Assembly (NCBI RefSeq): GCF_029784135.1
Contig: NC_073746.1
Coordinates: 114,388,035-114,452,034 of the forward strand
Direction of reading: 5' to 3'
Source of the DNA: Toxorhynchites rutilus septentrionalis
Lineage: Eukaryota; Arthropoda; Insecta; Diptera; Culicidae
DNA: 64,000 nucleotides
Shown here: positions 1-11,970 of the stretch, one piece after another
Layout: each line of letters starts with the position of its first letter
Position numbering within the stretch: position 1 is the stretch's first letter
Program-made: the position numbers and the translations under genes
Notes under the pieces: model-generated
The model's input: the letters and a program-made list of their open reading frames with translations, nothing else
The model's database searches: none
What the model was told of the DNA's origin: nothing

Positions 1-240
1 CAGCCTAAATCGCACTCTGAAATAGTATATTTTGCGATCATTCACACTGCATTTTTCACTGATCCGTTCAGTCGGAGTGAACCAATTTTATTTTTATGCA
101 GTCGGGCACAGCGTGTGTTGGTGATGGCTAGCTCATAGTTGCGCTGTGGGAGGGGTACTCGTGGTTTGTGGGGTCGTGTGCAAATTATGTGTGCTGCTAG
201 ATGCTGTCGCTTCAGTTCGTTCGGTGTGGAACTGAACACA

Positions 241-249
241 TATAAAAGG
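241..249 (+). promoter_or_regulatory. TATA-like box upstream of the pogo/Tigger transposase
   Basis: TATAAAAGG lies 244 bp before the ATG at 485. The position is plausible for a core promoter of the transposase transcript, with a leader of about 200 nt. There is no direct evidence of use. Confidence 0.3.
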
Positions 250-484
250 ACGAAATCGCATTAAGAAGTTATTCGTGATTTAACCTTGCAGTGAAAGTTA
301 AAGTGAAAGTGCAGTTCCTGAACCGTGGTGGTTGTAGAGTCTAGCCAGTTTGTGTTCGGTCGAGTTCGGCCAGTTCCCAGCGAGTTACCCAACCTTGGGG
401 GTAATCGTGTGCAGTTCCGCTTTTCGACAGTTAGCTGAAGACGTCAGCAGTATTCAAAATTTTTGATTAAAGGCATACTCTAAA

Positions 485-2248
485 ATGGCTTCGCAAAAAA
501 CCGCCTTCAAAAAAAACAGATCAAGAGTGTCTCTTTCTTTGGAAATGAAGCTCAATATTTTGGATGCCCTTCAAGATGGGAAATCTGTTGCAAACGTCGG
601 CAGGAATTTAAAAATCAACGAATCGACTGTGCGTACAATTAAAAAGAATCAAGATAGCATCAGACAGACAGCAGCTCAGGGCACTATCTATGCAACAAAA
701 TCCTCATCATATACACGAGATCCATTGATGGTCAAGATGGAAAAGGCACTTCATATGTGGATCGAAGATCACGCGCAGAAGAAAATACCCTTGGATCAGG
801 AATTAATAAGGGAGAAAGCTTTGAGCCTTTACCTTTGGTTAGAGAAGAATGAGCCGTCTTCAAGTAAAAAGAAAGACTTTACCGCGAGTAAGGGATGGTT
901 TTATAACTTTATACGTAGTAATTCCATTCGCAACGTTAAAATCAAGGGTGAATCCGCATCGGCCGATGTTTCGGCTGCAAATAGTTTTCCTCCAAAGCTC
1001 GCTAAGATCATAAAAGAAGGTGCGTATCATGGTGACCAAGTGTTCAATGGAGATGAAACGGGTCTTTTTTGGAAAAGAATGCCGTCTCGTACCTAAATTA
1101 CGCAGCAGGAGCAATATGCCAGTGGTTTCAAAGCGGCCAAAGACAGGGTTACCCTGTTATTTTGCAGTAATGCTTCAGGCGACCTTATGTTGAAACCGCT
1201 ATTGATCAATCGTGCTATGACGCCCCGCTCGTTGAAGGGGGCTGATTTCAACAAACTGCCAGTGCACTGGAAAGCTAACACTAAAGCGTGGGTCACAAAA
1301 GCCGTTTTTGAGGAATGGTTTTACGATATGTTTATTCCGGAAGTGAAAACATACTTGGAAGGAAAAGGTTTGGAGTTCCACGTGCTTTTGATTTTGGATA
1401 ACGCTCCAGGACACCTAGTTATCAAGCACCCAAACGTTCAAGTTGTGTTTCTTCCACCGAATACAACTTCTTTGTTACAGCCTCAAGATCAAGGAATAAT
1501 TGCTGCTTTCAAGAAGTTGTACATTAAACAATGTCTTCGGTACATCCTCGAAAAGCTTGAAAGCGATGAAACGATGACGGTAATTCAAGCGTGGAAAGAA
1601 TTTAAGATAAGAGACGCTCTGACGTTCATAGGAAAGGCTCTGTCTTCTATGAAATCTAAAACATTGAATTCGTGCTGGAAGCCACTATGGCCAGAATGCG
1701 TGAAAGCTGGTTCAACAGACCCTTCAAATGTGGAAGAATCAGAAATTCTCATTCTGGCACATGCAATTGGAGGGAAAGGATTCAAAGATATGGATAGTAG
1801 AGACGTTGAAGAGCTTCTTGAAGACACCGAAATTGAAGATGATGAACTGATGCAGAGTTTAGTCACATCGGAGCCTTTAGAGGACGATGAAGACCGGGAT
1901 ATCAAGCCATGTGATATCGAAGACGGGAATAAATTAGCGGATACCCTCGTAAAACATTTTATGGAAAAGGATCCTTGTGTTGAGAGAGCCGTTTCATTTC
2001 GGAATGATTTGAAACTGTGTATGCTTCGCTACAATAGATTGAACGAAAAAACACAGCCAACAGTTATCGATGAAGGTAGTGACATTGATGTTTAAAGTGA
2101 AAAGTATTTTAATAATATCTTTACAGATGACGAGGATTTCAGCTTACCATTGGAACGCAGACGATCTCGTCCGATTTCTTCGGATGAGGAAGATATCGCC
2201 ACATCATCTAACCGCAAACATCCACGTGTTGCTAATGATAGTGATTAG
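485..2248 (+). pseudogene. pogo/Tigger (CENP-B-like) transposase, one in-frame stop
   Basis: A DDE transposase of the pogo/Tigger branch of Tc1/mariner, which cuts and pastes its own DNA at TA sites. The frame runs from ATG 485 for about 530 codons, interrupted only by TAA at 1094-1096 (codon 204). Visible in order: a psq-like helix-turn-helix (residues ~15-60, LKINESTVRTIKKN), a CENP-B-type helix-turn-helix (~95-155, FTASKGWFYNFIRS), and the catalytic core with D190 (NGDETGLFWK), D305 (LLILDNAPGH) and D335 (PPNTTSLLQPQDQG), then an acidic tail. The tail either ends at the TAA at 2093-2095 or, after removal of a 51-nt GT-AG intron (2076-2126), continues in phase 1 to TAG 2248. The spliced version adds 40 codons of acidic and basic residues and ends 3 bp before AATAAA. 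One stop in an otherwise intact gene suggests recent activity. Confidence 0.85.
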
Positions 2249-2251
2249 ATC

Positions 2252-2257
2252 AATAAA
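2252..2257 (+). promoter_or_regulatory. Poly(A) signal of the Tigger-like transposase
   Basis: AATAAA starts 4 bp after the TAG at 2246-2248 that closes the spliced transposase frame. A second AATAAA lies near 2282. This supports the spliced 3' end of the gene. Confidence 0.5.
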
Positions 2258-2399
2258 AGAAATTCTTTTTTCCACTTGACTACAATAAAATTGATTTATG
2301 AATACATTGGTAAAAATATCATGGTAAAAAACTAAAAATATGTTTAATTAAATTTGTCTAAATTCCGAAAACATTTGTTTGTATTGTAATTTTTTCAAA

Positions 2400-3349
2400 T
2401 TGCAAAAATGCAATTTGAAAAAATTACTTTCGAACTACTGGACCGCTTCACATGATCGATATATCAAATTAAAGCCAATTAGCTAGTCTTTCTTGAAAAA
2501 ATGTTATACTAGCAAAACAGTTGGATTTTGTTTTCGTAATTATTGATTGTATTTGTTTGCTTATAGTTTACATGATCCAAGGACGCTATATTTTTTTATG
2601 TTTCTTGAAAGTTCTGGTTTTTCCACACAAGATAATCGAAAATCAGAAATGTGATTTTTATCGTTTTCGAGTTATGAGTTTGCCGATGGTCCGAAAAATC
2701 AGATTTTTCTCTTTTTCTATAAATAACTTTTTTCTAGAAAGAAGAAGCTTTCAAGAAAAAAATATTTAAAATATAGTGCCCTTGGTCACGCAACCATATA
2801 AACTATAAAAAACAAGTACAATCAATAGTTACGAAAACTTGGCAAAATTGGTTGTACTGTTCGAAAAATGAGAAAAAATGTTACTCTATGTTTCTATATT
2901 TTGTATTTTATATGAAACATCTAAATTGGTAAATTTTATCAACAATTAGAGCGACAAAAACTCTAAAGTTTTTAATTTGTTATTAATTTTATCAAAAAAA
3001 AAATGCATAATAAACTTGATTGTTTCTTGAAATTTAATTGAAGCTTTCTGAACGCTCTATAATTTGTTCTTCGACATCTAGCTCCTATATTTTCTTATTC
3101 CGCAGCAATATCATTTTAAACAATTCCTGGTGAGTCTTCAATTAGAATTTCCTAATTACCACGGTTTTTACTCCATTGTACTTATAATATCCAATAAACT
3201 TTCACCTTAACTTTGAAATATTACTTTTTTTCTTTCTTGAAAAAAGGCTATTTGAGATATAAGACTTTTTTTTCAAACTGAGTGTATTATAGTCCAAAAT
3301 TGTATATAATCGAACCATAGATAATCGTGTCAGTATATAATCGACTCTG
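2400..3349 (+). repeat. Noncoding 3' part of the pogo/Tigger family element
   Basis: AT-rich sequence between the transposase and a terminus ending ATAATCGACTCTG followed by TA. Stretches at about 2440-2830 and 3050-3230 recur in the palindrome at 35248-36592, at 36660-36900, in the MITEs at 38714-40248 and in part at 53100-53560. Phrases such as ATATCAAATTAAAGCCAATT recur among these copies. I read it as the 3' region of the same autonomous element, from which the MITEs derive. No gene is seen here. Confidence 0.5.
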
Positions 3350-3351
3350 TA

Positions 3352-4782
3352 TATAATAGAGTGAATATATTACTTCAGAAATCCGGTTTCATTATTGTGG
3401 TTTTAGTTGAAAACCTGACCAAGAAAATTCATTTTGCTTTCGTTGGATTGCGCCTGCGAACTATGTGCTACAAGAACGGAGCTTACAAACATCTTTACAT
3501 CAGTTGCTCCACAATTGGACTGTACTTGCATCCTAATTTGTGGACTATTGCTGTATTTGCCTGAAAATAGAGTATCCAAACTACAGTTCGGAATATGAAT
3601 CATGCGTCGAAACTTGATTCAAATTCCGATCACTACTTTAATACTAATTTTAAAGAAGATGTCTGCATAAAAGATTTCTAGTAGATCCATACCTTTTATA
3701 GCACTTAACATGAAAACAGCATACAAAATAGTTATACAACTACAAAAACTGAAAAACTGCGGAATTTGCTAACGCAAACAATGTGTTATTGGTTTCGACA
3801 CATTTTTTGCAAATGCTTAGTCTTATGAATTATAAGCTGTATCGATACCTGTAAATGTTATTTGAATGTAGCCAATACCTCAAACAATGTCAAGGCTTTC
3901 ATTATTCTATTATTTATAACATTAAAGTTTAGTAAATTTACATTTGAAAATTAAGTGTTCGGAATTTGAGACAAAACAGTACTTTGAGCTCCATCAACCA
4001 AATGTGTCTATCTTTTGAGTCGTAGTAAATGATATCTGCTTCTATGAAATGCTATAATATGCATGAACAAATTCAGTTCAGAAAAAAGCAAAAAGCGTTT
4101 GAACTTTTTCACCGTGGAGAAATATTAGGTTGTCTTATGTCCGATTGGGGCAGTCTTTCTTTGAAAAAAGTAAATAGCCTTTGTGAATCACGAATATACA
4201 TATTTTTACTGGTAGATGAAGAACAATCGCTAAGATCGGACGCAAATAGATAGCATCCTTTTCTCCAGAATAGTAAAAAAAAACTTGAACCCTCGAAACT
4301 GTATTTATTTCTATACAAACATTTGAAACAAACCATCTCGATTACTACGGCAAAAAACTTCACCACATATGGTTAAGGGTGCTTCAAGTAACTCAATTTT
4401 CAAATTAGGCTTTTCAAAAGGAATTACATTGCTTAAAAGTGGTATCTCTCATTCGTTCAATAGATTATTTTCAAAATTACACAAATGAATTTCGAATACT
4501 TATTCAACCATTGATCAAAATATCCGACAAATCTTTTGACATATTGTAAAGTGACAGTCAAAAAATATACGATGTTACATACTTCTGTCCGGTACTGTGA
4601 GTAAATTTAACACTTAACGCCCACGTTTAATCTGGGAAAGCAAATAGCGCAAAAAAAGAAAATGTAGAACTGGTTTTTCCTAAATGAACAAATAAATTCC
4701 TATTTAACAATCATAACATTTTCCCCTCCAACAAATATGTCACCAGAGGAGAATTTTCGATCATTGCTTTCTACGGAAATCA
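3352..4782. other. AT-rich intronic or intergenic tract, nothing recognised
   Basis: About 1.4 kb with only short chance frames (up to 85 codons) and no domain motif. There are no clear terminal repeats or tandem arrays. Confidence 0.4.
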
Positions 4783-4792
4783 AGTAAGGACG

Positions 4793-5094
4793 CAATACAT
4801 TTTAGATGTAAGGATAGTTTTCAAGAATTGAGTGTGAAGTGTGAGTGTGAATGAGAATGTATGAATGTATGAATGTGAACATTGTTAAAATGTCCTTACA
4901 TCCCATCCTTTTCCTAATGAAAATGTGTCACCCTTCTAAACTCGAGTCGACCGCGAGTAATCGGTTTCCTATTTTATTAACCATAGAATTAAGGAAACAT
5001 GTTAATATATTCTAGTTAAAATATAGTGATGAATTTGGCTCCTTTAAACTTATGCAACTGAGCCTGTAAAAATAAACGATTTAATTAAAAAAAC
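4793..5094 (+). mobile_element. 5'-truncated LINE tail with 10-bp target-site duplication
   Basis: A 302-bp insertion flanked by identical AGTAAGGACG (4783-4792 and 5095-5104), ending in an A-rich tail. It carries CTCGAGTCGACCGCGAGTAA, also present in near-identical form in the insertion at 16559-17045. The duplication plus A-tail are the marks of target-primed retrotransposition. No coding sequence remains. The target itself ends in an A-rich AATAAAAATAAAAAA stretch at about 5140, perhaps another LINE or SINE tail. Confidence 0.75.
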
Positions 5095-5654
5095 AGTAAG
5101 GACGTTGGTCCAAATGACGAACTAGCCAAAGGCTGAGTGTCATAAATAAAAATAAAAAACGGGGACATATCTTTCACATTTTTTAGATTGGTGTTTGACA
5201 TCTCTTGAAATTTTTTTTGAATTCATATCGCTTGGAGTCTTTTGAGTAAAATTTACAAAAGATATTTCATATTAAATTTGTGTTGAAACATATAAAATTT
5301 CGCTGAAATACATCCGAAACAAAAAAAGGGGATCAAGCTCACATTACTTACACTATTGTTGTTTATTCTTTTTCCATTCGGTTACCAAAATCGTTTCAAC
5401 GCTAGCTGAAATCGAACCCAGAATCAGGTACCAATTTCGCCAAGATTGCGACAACGTTATCACGAGAATACTAAATCTTATCCCTCAGATATACCGTGTT
5501 AACCTCGAGCAAACCACAGTTATTTAACTCAATTCCCAGGAGACAAACATAGAAAAAATGAATTTGGCTCCAAATATTGAAGCAAACGTACTTAAGTCTT
5601 ACAAATGAACAAATTGAGAAGAAAATACAACATACCGCGTATAAATCGATTCTT

Positions 5655-5905
5655 TTGGAAAAACCGCGTAAATTCCGAAATCCGCGTAAAAAAAAACCGC
5701 GTAAATTCCGAAATCCGCGTAAAAAAAAACCGCGTAAATTCCGAAATCCGCGTAAAAAAAAACCGCGTAAATTCCGAAATCCGCGTAAAAAAAAACCGCG
5801 TAAATTCCAAAATCCGCGTAAAAAAAAACCGCGTAAATCCCTAAAACCGCGTAAAAAAAGCCGCGTAAAAAAAAACCGCGCAAAAAAAAACCGCGTAAAA
5901 AGCGA
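5655..5905. repeat. 33-bp minisatellite built on CCGCGT
   Basis: About five copies of a 33-bp unit (CCGCGT, AAATTCCGAAAT, CCGCGT, then A9), followed by shorter 14-15-bp units of CCGCG(T/C) plus A-runs. Because 33 is a multiple of three, long frames run through it on both strands (for example repeated PRKFRNPRKKK). I regard these as artefacts of the repeat. The array is strongly CpG-bearing compared with its AT-rich surroundings. Confidence 0.9.
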
Positions 5906-6686
5906 CTTTAGTGTATCTTCATCGCTATTGTGTGTGTGTGGCTTGAAAACGATATTTTCTTGCAGCATCTGAAGAATAGAAGGTGGGAAGATTCACGGGT
6001 TTCGGTTGTGTTAAACTTTGATTGTATTAGTAGCCAGAGAAACAGGAAGTTCACATACCGGGCATAACAGTCAGTTACTCAAATGGTACAAAATTGAATG
6101 TGTCAACGAATAAAGTCGAAAAAGGATATATAGAAAATATTAACATATTTCCAAAAAATATTTTTCGCATTACATTTGTCATCTAAACAATAAACAGAAC
6201 ATGTCACGAACTAAAATGTTTCATCTTTTCTTTGATTTCTTCTTATATCAGATTTAGCATTTTAATGTCTACTATGTATGGATTTTAGAGCAACTTCATG
6301 GAAGTTTATCTCTTGTCAGCAATTGTAATTACTTTTTTCACAATTAGGGTGCTGAATTGCATTTGCATTTCAAGCGAGCGATTTACGCGAGTGTATCATG
6401 TTTGGTTTAGTTTTTTCATTATAAAGTCTTTAAACTTCATAGCTCATTCGTCTAGCGTCTAGCCTTGAGGAAAGCCCTTTCGAAAAACTTAATCTAAACT
6501 CCATTCATGCCTAGAGAAAGACAGTTTTTAAACCCACTCGACGCACGCCGGCAACCGATGTTGACACGATGACACACCAAACAGGTTCATTGCATCTCGT
6601 CGATTCGTCGATGTAGTAGTTTCTCGTTATTGACGGTACGGGCAACACGGCAACAGAAAAAATGTATCGAAAAATGGAAATGCCTG

Positions 6687-8987
6687 AAAGGGCCTGGCCG
6701 GGTAAGGGAGTAAAAAGTGCCCCCAAACCAAATCACTAGCTGTATGGCAAATATTGTATAGGATATTAAATAAGAAATTTCGACGGTTTATTCGAACCCC
6801 TATATGGTTTAGCATAGGATATATATAGTGAAATATAGTGAAAAATTTATTTATTCGTTTATTTCACGCCATCCTCAAAAGCTTCGAGATAAAAAATTGA
6901 AAAAAATACTAAATGTGCATCTTACTACGGTTTATCAAGATAAATTATCAAAAAAAAAATTCATGAAGAATTTTAGTACTAAAAAAAATATTGAAATTCA
7001 AAAAAAAATTTTTGGGTTTTAGAAATTCAGTACTGCTCTAATTCATATTTAAATGTGTTTCTACGGCATTTTTAGACATGTGTGATTTTTTTCAGTGTTG
7101 CGCGGTACAATTTTTTTTTTATATTTCCAAAGAGTCTGGCTGGGTAAGGGAGTGAAAAATCCGCCAAACAAAATCACCAGCTGTATGGAAAATATTGTAT
7201 AGGGTACTAAATAAAACTTTTTGGCAGTAGTACCATATATTTGAGCCCTTATATGGTACACCATAGGATCTATGGTGAAAAATGCACCTTTCCGTTTTTT
7301 TCATGCCATTCTCAATAGCTTTGACACAAAAATATGAAAAAAAATCCTGAAAGTACATCTTACTTAGGTGTATCGATCAATATTTTCAAACATTTTTTTC
7401 ATCAAAAAACCAAACACTAAAAAAAATTTTAAATTAATTTTATTTTTCTTTTGAATTAAATTAATTTTTTTTAATTTTGAGATTCAATACTACTCTAGTT
7501 TGTATTCAAATTTCTTCCTACGTTTATTTCAGGTATATGTGATTTTTTTCAGAATTTTTAGAGTGTTTTTCGCAGTACAAAACAAATTTATCTATATTTT
7601 CCGGCATTTCGAAATTTCGAAAAAAAAATTACTCTGAGACCCAATTTTACTCTAATTTTTATTTAAATGCTATCGCATGTGTTGTTTTTTTTCCAGATGT
7701 AGCGTAATTTTTTACTAAATTTTTAAGAGGATTGCGCGAAAAAAAGTTGTTTTTTTGGCCTTTGGGCTTTTTTAATATATTTTGAATTTAGAAGCCCATT
7801 ACTGCTCTAATATTTTTTAAATTTTGTTTTTCATACGTCTAAATTTTGTCGGTATATTTAGAGCATTGTGCTGTACAATTGTTTTTCTCGTATCTTTAAA
7901 TATATGAGACTAGCTGACCCGGCAAACTTCGTCCCGCCCAACATTTGTTTTTCGTTATCAATACATTCAAACATTCACGTTTTCTCACTAAGCGCTGATC
8001 ATGGGTCCAATCGCAGAATTATTCATTGATTGATCTTTTAATCTACCCTTTAAATTTACCTTTTACTATAAAATTCCAATCAAAAAAACTCGACATTATA
8101 ATATCAGATTATTTTCAGACACAATTCTCTTTCAAGATTTTTCAACCACTTGCAAATAACATGTTTCTCCGTTACGTTACTTGCCAAATTTGGTTTCATT
8201 TGCTTAATTAATTCTCGAGTAATGCAGAAATTTGTGCTTCATTTGTATGGCAACATGTTAAATAAAAATCAGAGCAGAAGTGGGTCTCAAAGTTATATTT
8301 TTTTGTTTTTCAAAAATGCCAGAAAATATATAAAATTATTTTGTACTGCGTATTTAAATTTTTTTCATTATTAGATTTTTTGATGAAAAAATAGTTTGGA
8401 GATATTTATCGATACACCTTAGTAAGATGTACTTTCAGTATTTTTTCTCATATTTTTGTCTCAAAGCTATTAGGAATGGCGTGAAAAAAACGAAAAGGTG
8501 CATTTTTCACCATAGATCCTATGGTGTACCATATAAAGACTCAAATATATGGTACTACTGCCAAAATGTTTTATTTAGTACCCTATACAATATTTTCCAT
8601 ACAGCTCGTGGTTTGGTTTGGGGGACTTTTTACTCCCTTACCCAGCCAGACTCTTTGGAAATATAAAAAAAATATTTTTTTTGTGCCTCGCAACACTGAA
8701 AAAAAATCTGAAAAAAATCACACATATCTAGAAAAGCCGTAGAAATACATTTAAAAATGAATTAGAGTAGTACTAAATCTCTAAAACCCAAAAAAAATTC
8801 AAAATTTCAATATTTTTTTAGTACTTAAATTTTTGATGAATTTTTTTTTGATAATTTTTCTTGATACACCGTAGTAAGATGCACATTCAGTATTTTTTTC
8901 AAATTTTTATCTCGAAGCTTTTGAGGATGGCGTGAAATGAACGAAAAAGTACGATTTTCACTATAGATTCCATGTTAAACCACATAG
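6687..8987. mobile_element. Fold-back element copy A, right end truncated
   Basis: The left end is AAAGGGCCTGGCCGGGTAAG, the same as copy B at 32811. The left arm holds two related units in the same direction (from 6687 and from about 7129). The right arm holds both in reverse (to about 8655 and about 8660-8987), but the outermost bases are lost. Each unit carries GGTAAGGGAGTRAAAA and the AAATCAC(T/C)AGCTGTATGG block. The spacer is interrupted by a Helitron piece at 7910-8255. No transposase is seen, so it is a nonautonomous fold-back. Confidence 0.7.
7910..8255 (-). mobile_element. Helitron-like 3' end inserted in fold-back copy A
   Basis: On the minus strand the sequence ends TTTGCCGGGTCAGCTAG and is followed by T, the Helitron-type 3' terminus also seen at 21945 and 27815. 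About 345 bp are present. The 5' part is missing, and the fold-back sequence resumes near 8255 (ATCAGAGCAGAAGTGGGTCTC, compare 33975). It is a short nonautonomous copy without a coding region. Confidence 0.6.
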
Positions 8988-9740
8988 GCCACATACCATA
9001 AGCCGCCAAAATTTTAAGATGTCATTTGCCGTTTCTATTTCAGTTTCGCTTTAGCTAACGAGCAGTCAACAAACATTTGTCAATTTTCAACTTTGGTATT
9101 TCTGAAGGCTATGGGAGCGATGCGGAAAACCACTCGAAAACACCTACTCGTATCAGAGGCAACCATAATATCTACTGATAAAACCTCGATCATACAGAAT
9201 TCCCTCACAACTATTTTGTTTCGTAGTGTCAAAGTGTCAAGAGGCTAATGATCAAGGGGTTGTTACTATCACAGGTCAATTTGCCGCTTGAAAGAATAGA
9301 TTCTACCGATTCTACCGAAATTAATGCCAAGCTCTTCGTTGGCAACACCACTGTAGCCACTTAACAGTTCCGATCAAGCTTCCAGCGACAATTGACCCAT
9401 TCCATGAGGTTATGCACCAGAGAACCAAATTTCAAATCTAGTTTTAGGAGAAAATTGAAAACGTTATTTGAATGAGCACTAGTTATATAAATTTTTTTTG
9501 TAACAAATTTAATTTTTATGCACCAACCTTTGAGAGAGGCGAGTTTCAAAAACTATATAATTATATTTAAAATATTTTAGGTTTTCACTATTTTTGTGTT
9601 TCTTGAGATATCTCTGCACATGCTTAACCAAACTCCAGTGTCTACCATTAAATGGGTGATTAAATGCTTGTTTGAAGAGCCGTGGGTAGACCTGCGTATC
9701 ATTTTGTAATTTATGAGAAACAAGCATTTGAAAAACAGGT
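8988..9740. other. AT-rich tract, nothing recognised
   Basis: About 750 bp with no supported gene and no clear repeat boundary. The short frames on the minus strand (up to 72 codons) show no motif. Confidence 0.35.
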
Positions 9741-10773
9741 ATTTTGAAGCGTTGTCACGTCACAAAAATAGACCATTTTTTTAGTTTATTAGATGAACAT
9801 AGGTCCAAACATTTTTATACTTGGGTTTCTCTGAGCAAACAATGAAAGTCAACAACCCACAAAATTTGGTATAGATCGGTCCACAAATAGAGGAGTATCA
9901 ACTGTCTCCAGAAGTTGTTGTCCCGTCACGGAAAGTATACGATCTGTTCCGTAACAAAATTTCGACTCACTACAAACACTTTTTTACGTTTTCATGAAAA
10001 AAGCACACAAAATTAAACGATGTTATAGTAAAATTAAGAAAATTTCCAACAAGAATCATCAGTTGGAGAATAATTTATAGTTAGATTGGCTTGTTGTCAG
10101 TAAAATACTTTTGAGGCGTGGCAACACCTGACTTTTTGCTGTTTCGGACTGTTGAACATTAATGATTTGCGGTTTGCTGATGATAGTATTGAATGCTAAA
10201 AAATATGGAAAACCCATGCAATATGGGCTTACCAGCGAAAGTCGAATATCTTATTCCGATGCCATTTTGGAATCGAGCATGGTGACTTCCGAATCGTTAA
10301 AAACGGGTATAAAAGACCGGGAATGGCGTGAAATCCCACAATACGTGAATGATAATGTTGGCATATATCTATGGGTGCGCGAAGCGGAATAAAAAAATGT
10401 AAGGGGTTGTATCTAGGACACGACCGCATTTTTGACGTAGAACTACACAATTATATTATGCAATCCACTTGTTTACTACTTCAAATATTATTTTAGAGTG
10501 CATCGTAATTTTTAAAATGACTTTTTAGTTTTTTTTATTGTTACTACTTCAGTAGTAAAAATTTTCATTTGAAATTCGAACAATTTAAAACTGGTAGGTC
10601 TGGCCTGGTAAACTGATAAAGAATAAAATAGATATCGCTACCAGACTGTATCTGAAACGACGATTTTCCCAGGCTTCTCAGTTTAAAAGTACGTTTTAGG
10701 GAAACATATTCCGGTCTGCACAACGACAAGCGAGAACAAAAGTATTCAACACCAAAAAATACCCCCGACTTGC

Positions 10774-10824
10774 ATGTATTTGCAAAGCGGATCCATGGGG
10801 AATCCGCTTTGCAAATACATTAAC
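10774..10824. repeat. Perfect hairpin, ATTTGCAAAGCGGAT arms
   Basis: TGTATTTGCAAAGCGGAT is followed within about 9 bases by its exact reverse complement, ATCCGCTTTGCAAATACA. A third copy of the arm (TTTGCAAAGCGGATTTT) lies near 10900 as part of a short tandem series with GTTAGGGAAAC. It is a strong cruciform candidate of unknown function. Confidence 0.7.
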
Positions 10825-11970
10825 ACATTAATTTTGAAGTCCGTGTTAGGGAAACACAGCTCAGTGGGAACAAAAATACCTCCCGACTTGCATGTATATT
10901 TGCAAAGCGGATTTTCACAGGTACATCGATTTTAAAGTCTGTGTTGGGGAAACCGTAAATCGGCCAAAAAAATTGTAATGTATAGCATATCAAACAAATC
11001 TTAGACAATTTCCGATTCGATTGGTATGCAAATCATGAGAATTCGTTCACAGTGAAAATAGTTATTAACGTTAACTTTATTTCATAAAAACGTTACCTGT
11101 TTTCTGATTTGGCACACTTCCTGAAAGACGTAGTTCTTCGTCAAAAAAGAATAATGTTTGATAGTGAAAGATAGGATTTAAGTGAGAGGGAGATAATGCT
11201 TGAGTGAAAAGAACTTACACAGGTATGTGTGCGGATGTATACAAAGAGTTTATCAAAAATTTTGATAGCTAAATCAAATGCGTTCCCCCTGTAGAGAGCG
11301 CCACTCGATGAACTAGGATTTTGCTAGCCATTGATCACAAGCACCAGAGTGAACGTGTTCAACAATCACGATATAAAAACTGGAGGTCGGTTTATGACCA
11401 CTCCCACTTTTCCCAAATAAAGACATACCATGTATTACGGGTAACAGGTACATTTAATTTATATAGCTTTTTTTGATGAACATACCATAAACAATTAAAA
11501 TTGCCTTGTTTCGCAATGTTTCACAATCTAAAAGAACATAGAGCTCATTTTGCACACAGGTCGAATGTGTTTTTTCTCTGTTTTTGAAGGAATGAAAACG
11601 TAAAATGGCACTAAAACGCTAGAATGAAAAAAGTCACCATATTATCACCATATTGACACTATTGAAAATTCAGTAGGAAGCACCGTTCCTGAGATACAAA
11701 GGAGGGTAGGTTCAGGACCACCGGGTGCGTTAGGACCACTTTCCTCTATAGGATGGACTTTTGAAAGGGGGAGGAGAGATCTCAGAGGAAAGTTAGAAGT
11801 ATTCAGAGTAATAAAAAAACATAAAAATAGTATATCGCTTGCTACAATACGTTGAAATTATTATTTAATACAACTTATTGATTGTGTGACGTGACAACGC
11901 TTCGTGGAGACTGTTTATTCGCACAGAGCGGGTTGTCACGTCACAAAATGCATGCCGTCAAAATGTATGT

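Noticed and set aside
5655..5905. Possible CRISPR-like array (regular repeats)
   Set aside because: Units are head-to-tail with no unique spacers; eukaryotic minisatellite.
5577..5972. A 131-codon basic protein with PRKFRNPRKKK repeats, and several overlapping frames
   Set aside because: The 33-bp repeat is a multiple of three and keeps frames open on both strands. The flanks are noncoding.
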